Source: Bacillota bacterium (GTDB lineage Bacteria; Bacillota_I; Bacilli_A; RFN20; CAG-826). Taken from it: a stretch of DNA of 9,090 nucleotides. The notes under the pieces were generated by a model that searched no databases, had not been told where the DNA came from, and saw nothing but the letters and a program-made list of their open reading frames with translations. The stretch is taken from assembly GCA_016872075.1 (NCBI GenBank), contig VHBF01000016.1, forward strand, positions 1-9,090, written 5' to 3'. The stretch's first letter is position 1, and each line of letters starts with the position of its first letter. A program made the position numbers and the translations under genes. Positions 1 to 4,081 of this stretch are shown in pieces.

Positions 1-183
1 ACTACTGACATCACTGGCGTCATCGAATTACCAGCAGAAGTCAAGATGGTGATGCCAGGTGACAACGTCACATTCAATGTGGAATTGATTCACCCAGTTG
101 CGATTGAAAAGGGAACTAAGTTCTCGATTCGTGAAGGTGGCCGTACCGTTGGTGCTGGAACCGTTAACGAAATCATTAAGTAA
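1..183 (+). CDS. tuf: Elongation factor Tu, C-terminal 60 residues (5' end outside window)
   Basis: Frame 1 is open from the first base to a TAA at 181-183. The translation is the end of domain 3 of EF-Tu, the GTPase that delivers aminoacyl-tRNA to the ribosome in the cytoplasm. Recognisable elements are [11 protein letters not shown] near the start, [19 protein letters not shown], and the near-invariant tail [15 protein letters not shown]. This beta-barrel contributes to binding of the aminoacyl-tRNA T-stem and of EF-Ts. The GTPase domain lies upstream of the window. The gene is followed within about 20 bases by a strong terminator, so it is probably the last gene of its operon. Family identity is essentially certain. 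Confidence 0.97.
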   Translation, partial: TTDITGVIELPAEVKMVMPGDNVTFNVELIHPVAIEKGTKFSIREGGRTVGAGTVNEIIK

Positions 184-203
184 GTTTCAAATTCATTCAA
201 TAT

Positions 204-231
204 AAAAAGACCGATTTATCGGTCTTTTTTT
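204..231 (+). terminator. Rho-independent terminator after tuf
   Basis: A perfect inverted repeat, with arms AAAAGACCGA and TCGGTCTTTT around a TTTA loop, runs into a run of T. It lies 20 bases after the tuf stop codon and separates tuf from the membrane-protein gene that follows. Confidence 0.93.
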
Positions 232-232
232 C

Positions 233-261
233 TTGCAAATTCAAGGTAAATTCTTGATAAT
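233..261 (+). promoter_or_regulatory. Probable sigma-A promoter of the RDD protein gene
   Basis: A TTGCAA box (233-238, 4 of 6 consensus) and a GATAAT box (256-261, 5 of 6) are separated by 17 bases. Transcription would start around 267-269, which is the ATG itself at 268. No Shine-Dalgarno sequence lies at a usual distance; AAGG at 243-246 is too far away and would not be transcribed. The mRNA is therefore probably leaderless. This is inferred from spacing only. Confidence 0.6.
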
Positions 262-267
262 AAACTT

Positions 268-1212
268 ATGAAAATAAATCCCTTTGCGGTTCCTGCCAAT
301 TTACTGAAGCGTACCGGTGCTGCGGTGCTTGATTTGTTACTTTGGTTAATCAGTAGTCTTATTTTACTTAGTTATGTCTTTGGACCTCTATATGACGCTC
401 AATATGGCACCACGCAATTGTCGGCTCAATTTGTTGCGTATCAAGAAGCGAGTTATTTATATGCAACGGATGAAACCTCTAATCAATTAGTGAATTTAGG
501 ATTGGCGGATGTTCCCGACGCGATCTATCAATATTATGCTGTTTTTAAACATAACAAAGTGTATGCACCCAGTGAACCAGCGTTTGAATTTACAATTGCG
601 TGGTACAACACAGAAGTGCTAAAGGTGATGGAAGCCGATACCCTTTTTGAATTAGTGAACACCGATATTAACACGCTTGCAATTTTAAAGGATGGCGTGA
701 GTCAAACTGATATCGATGCGTTTTATACAGAAGCCTATCGTTTAGCCTTGATTGACTTTAACACCTATCCTCCTTTTTCTTCTTTGGTCAATTTAATTAA
801 TGGTTACTTTTTAGAAATTATTGGGTATTCTGCTTTGTTGTCATTTATTATTTTTTATATTTTAATACCACTCCTTTTTAAACAAGGCATCACCTTAGGA
901 AAAAAAGCAAGTGGGATTATGGTGGTAACCGATAAGGGTTATACGATGAAATGGTGGCAATTACCGATTCGTAGTTTAGTGCTTGCCGCCACTTTAATCA
1001 CCGCAATCTACACGATTTTTGGTTCGTTACTTTTATCCTATACCTTAATGGTCTTTACCAAGGGTTATCGCTCCGCGAATGATTTTCTCGCCTTGACAAA
1101 AATCGTCGATCAAAAAACTTCTAAAATTTTTGATAATGAGGATTCATTGCTCGCTTATGAAAATCAATTAGGACGAGGACAAGTTGAAGATTCCAGTCGG
1201 TTTCTTAAGTAA
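268..1212 (+). CDS. RDD-family integral membrane protein with large extracytoplasmic loop
   Basis: This is a 314-residue membrane protein. The N-terminus carries the RDD signature: R15, then D22 at the start of a first membrane helix (about 18-40). Two more hydrophobic segments lie at about 186-205 and 232-262. Between helices 2 and 3 is the usual short loop GITLGKKASGIMVV. The C-terminus has the family-type ending KGYRSANDFLALTKIV (265-280), then a polar tail of about 34 residues. RDD proteins are small multi-pass proteins of mostly unknown role; some have been linked to ion transport. The odd feature is about 145 residues between helices 1 and 2, rich in Tyr, Asp and Glu, probably outside the cell. 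The start is fixed by the promoter spacing rather than by a ribosome site. The gene appears monocistronic, with the tuf terminator before it and a tRNA gene with its own promoter after it. The family call is firm; the function is not known. Confidence 0.85.
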   Translation: MKINPFAVPANLLKRTGAAVLDLLLWLISSLILLSYVFGPLYDAQYGTTQLSAQFVAYQEASYLYATDETSNQLVNLGLADVPDAIYQYYAVFKHNKVYAPSEPAFEFTIAWYNTEVLKVMEADTLFELVNTDINTLAILKDGVSQTDIDAFYTEAYRLALIDFNTYPPFSSLVNLINGYFLEIIGYSALLSFIIFYILIPLLFKQGITLGKKASGIMVVTDKGYTMKWWQLPIRSLVLAATLITAIYTIFGSLLLSYTLMVFTKGYRSANDFLALTKIVDQKTSKIFDNEDSLLAYENQLGRGQVEDSSRFLK

Positions 1213-1230
1213 TAATCTCGTTAATTTGGA

Positions 1231-1259
1231 TTGAATTAAACGCTTGATTATTGTAAGAT
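1231..1259 (+). promoter_or_regulatory. Possible promoter of tRNA-Lys
   Basis: TTGAAT (1231-1236) and TAAGAT (1254-1259) are spaced by 17 bases, each matching 4 of 6 consensus positions. An overlapping alternative -10, GATAAT, lies at 1257-1262. Either would start transcription a few bases before the tRNA 5' end at 1271. Confidence 0.45.
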
Positions 1260-1270
1260 AATTTGGCAAT

Positions 1271-1346
<76 letters not shown>

Positions 1347-1356
1347 TTGTTGATTT

Positions 1357-1386
1357 ACATCCTTTACAAGGATGTTTTTTATTTTT
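1357..1386 (+). terminator. Rho-independent terminator after tRNA-Lys
   Basis: An 8-bp perfect stem, ACATCCTT/AAGGATGT with a 3-base loop, is followed by a T-rich run (TTTTTATTTTT). It begins 10 bases after the tRNA CCA end. Confidence 0.9.
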
Positions 1387-1443
1387 AACCGATCTTGCAT
1401 TTCCTGATTTTGCTTGAAACTAACAAAAAATCAGAAATTAGCA

Positions 1444-1449
1444 TAAAAT
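1444..1449 (+). promoter_or_regulatory. Possible -10 box of the 132-residue protein gene
   Basis: TAAAAT (5 of 6 consensus) ends 6 bases before the ATG at 1456, so transcription would start at about the start codon. No convincing -35 is seen at 17 bases; a TTGAAA at 1414-1419 is 24 bases away, which is too far. No Shine-Dalgarno sequence precedes the gene, consistent with a leaderless message. Confidence 0.35.
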
Positions 1450-1455
1450 GAAATT

Positions 1456-1854
1456 ATGGGTGCCAAACAAATCTATCTTAAAATTCAACAAGCGTTATCA
1501 TCCACCTCACAAAAATATGTGACCGCGGAAATGTTATCGCAATCAATCGGCATTTATCCTGATGTGATTAATGAAGCTTTATCGATGTTTAATCCAGTTG
1601 TCACCTTAGATGTGACTTTTAACTTATTAGAATTATTACCTGACCTTAATCAATATTTGGGCAATGCAAAATTGGTAACCATGAAACGCAATCGATCCGT
1701 TCAAAAATCCTTACCTTATACGAGTTTTGCCGAGTTTGTGTATCAAAAGATGACCATGGCAGGAATTGTTGATAAAAGTATTCAATTATCGGATAAAGAT
1801 TTAAAGCTCGCCAAGAAATTAATCCAAAACGAACTCAAAAGTCGTAAAAAATAA
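1456..1854 (+). CDS. Small protein of unknown function with possible N-terminal helix-turn-helix
   Basis: This is a 132-residue soluble protein with no signal peptide or membrane segment, and I do not recognise it as a named family. Residues about 5-45 run as a helix followed by VTAEMLSQSIGIYPDVINEAL. That pattern resembles the DNA-binding start of winged-helix regulators such as Rex (helix, 'S.eLa..lgi', recognition helix, then a hydrophobic stretch). The middle (50-68) is hydrophobic and leucine-rich. The C-terminus is lysine-rich, with a helix (112-132) ending SRKK. There is no ligand-binding domain, so it is not a full-length Rex. The downstream gene is a convergent tRNA only 4 bases beyond the stop, with no terminator in between. 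Codon use matches its neighbours. The reading frame is convincing; a role in DNA binding is a weak inference. Confidence 0.7.
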   Translation: MGAKQIYLKIQQALSSTSQKYVTAEMLSQSIGIYPDVINEALSMFNPVVTLDVTFNLLELLPDLNQYLGNAKLVTMKRNRSVQKSLPYTSFAEFVYQKMTMAGIVDKSIQLSDKDLKLAKKLIQNELKSRKK

Positions 1855-1858
1855 AAAA

Positions 1859-1935
1859 TGGTCGGAACGATGAGATTCGAACTCACGACCTCTACCACCC
1901 CAAGGTAGCGCACTACCAAGCTGTGCTACGTCCCG
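1859..1935 (-). tRNA. tRNA-Pro, anticodon GGG
   Basis: Read on the minus strand, this is a 77-base cloverleaf. The acceptor stem CGGGACG pairs with CGTTCCG (one G-U wobble), with A73 and an encoded CCA. The D-arm is GCAC/GTGC. The anticodon stem CTACC/GGTAG encloses the loop TTGGGGT, giving anticodon GGG for CCC/CCT proline codons. The T-arm is GTGAG/CTCAT around TTCGAAT. C1-G72 with A73 agrees with the known bacterial proline tRNA identity elements. On its own strand the CCA is followed by T-runs (plus-strand 1846-1858) that may help stop transcription. It converges on the 132-residue protein gene. Confidence 0.95.
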
Positions 1936-1945
1936 TCCAATGATG

Positions 1946-1974
1946 ATTTTATATGAGAAAAGGATTGGTTTCAA
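1946..1974 (-). promoter_or_regulatory. Probable sigma-A promoter of tRNA-Pro
   Basis: On the minus strand, TTGAAA (plus-strand 1969-1974, 5 of 6 consensus) and TAAAAT (1946-1951, 5 of 6) are 17 bases apart. The predicted start near 1939 is a few bases before the tRNA 5' end at 1935. Confidence 0.65.
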
Positions 1975-2037
1975 TGATTGAAGTTTATTTAAGAAAAAAA
2001 CCACCTTTTCATTTGTCTATATGGTATACGGGCAATC

Positions 2038-2043
2038 AAAGGA
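2038..2043 (+). promoter_or_regulatory. Ribosome binding site that decides the sigma factor start
   Basis: AAAGGA ends 7 bases before the ATG at 2051. An in-frame ATG at 2021 would add 10 residues but has no ribosome site before it. The start at 2051 is therefore preferred. Confidence 0.75.
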
Positions 2044-2050
2044 ATCGCCG

Positions 2051-2551
2051 ATGAAAATCTTGGATAGAGAAACCTTTACTGCCTTTCAAAGAGGGGATCA
2101 CCTCGCTTTTCAAAAAGTTTATGAGCAGTTTCGCAGTTTGCTTTATGTTGTCATTCTTTCGATTGTCAAGCATGAAGCGACCACGGAAGACTTATTACAA
2201 GACACGTTTCTTAAGATTTATCAAAAGGGACATCTTGTCAGAGATCCAAGCAAATTTCAAGCTTGGGCGGTGATGATTGCCAAACATACCGCGCTCAATG
2301 AACTGAAACGCCATAAAGATGAATCATGGCAAGACACCTACGATCACACTGCGATGAGTGAAGATGGAAAAAGTTTATTTCAGACCTGGCACCGCAATCT
2401 CAGTGATGAAGAAAATCTGATTATTGCCTATAAAATTGTCTATGATCTAGGCTTTGAAGATATTGCCAAACTGAGGAATGCCTCGCTCTCTCATGTGTAT
2501 AAAATTTATCAACAAGCCCTAGAAAAACTAAAAGAGGTTTATCAAAAATGA
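2051..2551 (+). CDS. ECF-type RNA polymerase sigma factor
   Basis: This is a 166-residue protein (176 if the in-frame ATG at 2021 is used) with the two-domain build of extracytoplasmic-function sigma factors. Region 2 spans about 12-88. It shows the core-polymerase-binding pattern TTEDLLQDTFLKIYQK (44-59) and a following helix around FQAWAVMIAKHTALNELKR that would read the -10 element. Region 4 spans about 116-164. It begins LSDEENLI and carries a helix-turn-helix around LGFEDIAKLRNASLSHVYKI, which would bind the -35 element. Regions 1 and 3 are absent, as usual for ECF factors. Its TGA stop lies inside the ATG of the membrane-serpin gene (ATGA), so the two are co-transcribed and probably translationally coupled. 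That position is normally held by the cognate anti-sigma factor. No good sigma-A promoter is visible in the 115 bases upstream, which would fit self-activation. Target genes cannot be told from this window. Confidence 0.92.
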   Translation: MKILDRETFTAFQRGDHLAFQKVYEQFRSLLYVVILSIVKHEATTEDLLQDTFLKIYQKGHLVRDPSKFQAWAVMIAKHTALNELKRHKDESWQDTYDHTAMSEDGKSLFQTWHRNLSDEENLIIAYKIVYDLGFEDIAKLRNASLSHVYKIYQQALEKLKEVYQK

Positions 2552-4017
2552 AGATAAAAAAACAAACATTAGAACAACAAATTAAACAATCTGGTGAAGC
2601 ATACTTTCAAGATAAAACGTCGCACTTATCATTTAATCGTCCCTTGGTAAAATCGAGGTTTTCTTGGCTTCCAATTTTGAAAATAGGGACGCCAACCTTG
2701 GCGATGGGCTTGACCATCACGGTGATGGTCTCTATGTTAATCGGAGCGACAAGACCGAATGGTTCATTACCCCAAGATTTTACCGGTCTTCAAGCGTTAA
2801 ATGAAGTAAGTTTTCCTAGTTATAAGCAACGTGAGCAAACCGAAGATTTCGAATTTGGTAGACCTGAATATAGTGCGTACCGCAATACGCTTGCAGATTA
2901 TTTCCAATTAACGGCAAGGGCGTTATTTGAGACCAATGACAATACCGTTTATTCGCCTTTATCTGCCTATATGGCGATGAGCTTATTATTGGAAGCTGCG
3001 GCGGGTGATACTTTATTATCTCTATCCGCATTATTAGGGGTGGAAGATCTGCTCATGCATCGGGACGCAAGTCGGCAAGTCTTTATCGATACCTACTATC
3101 AAGATGAAATAACCGTGAATGGCAATGCCGTCGTTCGTGCCCAATCGCAAATGGGTAATGGCGTCTTTGTTCGCGACGATATTGCCGTCAATCAAGATTA
3201 TTTGACGAATCTTGCAAACGAGTATTTTGCTGAAGCATTTCATACTGCCTTTGATGATCAAGGCAAAGAAGCAATCGCGGGTTGGCTTAATCAACGGACC
3301 AATCGATTCTTAAATATGCGCGCTGAAGATTTAACCATGAATGCCGATACCGTTTTAAGCTTGTATAACACCTTATATTTGAAAGCAAATTGGCTCCATG
3401 CCTTTAACCCAATCGCTGGCAAAGGCACGTTCTCCAATACGATTGACAACGCAACGGTATCGAATGTGACCTACATGCAAAAAGAAACCACCGAAACTTT
3501 GTATTTAGACCAACCTGACTTTACCTTGGGTGTGGATGAAGCCTATGGTGATTACCGCGTGGTTTATGTTTTACCTAAAGGTGCGTTAACGCCTGTTGAT
3601 TTATTAGAAGCTCCCTATTTTAATTTGATTCGTTCTGCTTTAACGCAAACCAATCAAAACGAACGAATTCTTTTAACCATACCCAAAACGTCCACCACTA
3701 AGAAGTTAGACTTAAAAGAAAATCTATTAGCTGTAGCCCCCCAAATTGCCCCATTATTTTCACCTGAAGAAGCGGATTTATCTAACGCCCTCCCTGGTGC
3801 TTATGTCCAACATCTTATCCAACATGTGCGGATCGATTTTTTAGAAGCAGGGATGGAAGCGGCCGCGATTACCGCAGCCGATGTTGGTACCACCTCCGTT
3901 CCAACACCTGCTAAAGTGTCGCTTACATTAGATCGCTCTTATTTATATTTTGTGGTGAACGGTCAAGGATTAATTCTTTTCTCGGGCGTGATTAATCAAC
4001 CCACATCCTCTACCTAA
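2548..4017 (+). CDS. Membrane-anchored serpin, candidate anti-sigma factor / protease sensor
   Basis: A 489-residue protein. Residues 1-43 are a basic tail without the zinc-binding His/Cys motif of ZAS anti-sigma factors. A single membrane helix covers about 44-66; positive charge before it predicts tail inside, remainder outside. After a linker (67-104), about 105-485 form a full serpin (typical core 370-390 residues). Landmarks are NTVYSPLSAYMAMSLLLEAA (132-151), NTLYLKANWLHAF (274-286), VTYMQ (307-311), YRVVYVLP (336-343), IPKTSTTKKLDLK (378-390) and the C-terminal LILFSGVINQP (475-485). The reactive-centre hinge is E433 (P17), G435 (P15), M436 (P14), E437, A438-A440, I441 (P9), T442 (P8), as in inhibitory serpins. 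Counting from P15 puts the scissile bond at T449-S450. No cysteine is present. The start has AGAGG 10 bases upstream, inside the sigma gene. Serpin identity is firm; the anti-sigma role is inferred from gene position and topology. Confidence 0.9.
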   Translation: MKIKKQTLEQQIKQSGEAYFQDKTSHLSFNRPLVKSRFSWLPILKIGTPTLAMGLTITVMVSMLIGATRPNGSLPQDFTGLQALNEVSFPSYKQREQTEDFEFGRPEYSAYRNTLADYFQLTARALFETNDNTVYSPLSAYMAMSLLLEAAAGDTLLSLSALLGVEDLLMHRDASRQVFIDTYYQDEITVNGNAVVRAQSQMGNGVFVRDDIAVNQDYLTNLANEYFAEAFHTAFDDQGKEAIAGWLNQRTNRFLNMRAEDLTMNADTVLSLYNTLYLKANWLHAFNPIAGKGTFSNTIDNATVSNVTYMQKETTETLYLDQPDFTLGVDEAYGDYRVVYVLPKGALTPVDLLEAPYFNLIRSALTQTNQNERILLTIPKTSTTKKLDLKENLLAVAPQIAPLFSPEEADLSNALPGAYVQHLIQHVRIDFLEAGMEAAAITAADVGTTSVPTPAKVSLTLDRSYLYFVVNGQGLILFSGVINQPTSST

Positions 4018-4029
4018 CCTATAGGCGAA

Positions 4030-4074
4030 TTGATATGTTTTCATCTTGAAAGGTTTATAATATTGGTTTGAGGA
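4030..4074 (+). promoter_or_regulatory. Probable uvrA promoter and ribosome binding site
   Basis: A perfect TATAAT (4056-4061) is preceded by TTGATA (4030-4035, 5 of 6 consensus) at a rather long 20-base spacing. Transcription would start near 4068. GAGGA (4070-4074) is the Shine-Dalgarno sequence, 7 bases before the ATG at 4082, giving a very short leader. No SOS (LexA) operator of the Bacillus type is seen. The -10 box is strong; the -35 assignment is uncertain. Confidence 0.6.
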
Positions 4075-4081
4075 AAACCAG

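Noticed and set aside
1819..2004. 61-residue minus-strand reading frame
   Set aside because: It lies across the tRNA-Pro gene; its translation (VAQLGSALPWGGRGREFESH) is the classic artefact of translating a tRNA.
1998..2020. Possible ECF promoter (AAACC and GTCT) upstream of the sigma gene
   Set aside because: The two parts are only 12-13 bases apart, shorter than the roughly 16 needed, and the -10 part lacks the CGT core.
2021..2050. Upstream ATG extending the sigma factor by 10 residues
   Set aside because: No ribosome site precedes it, whereas AAAGGA is ideally placed before the ATG at 2051; the extra residues do not belong to the sigma fold.
2816..3294. Two minus-strand reading frames of 71 and 86 residues
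   Set aside because: They are antisense to the serpin gene, have no ribosome sites and no recognisable protein features.
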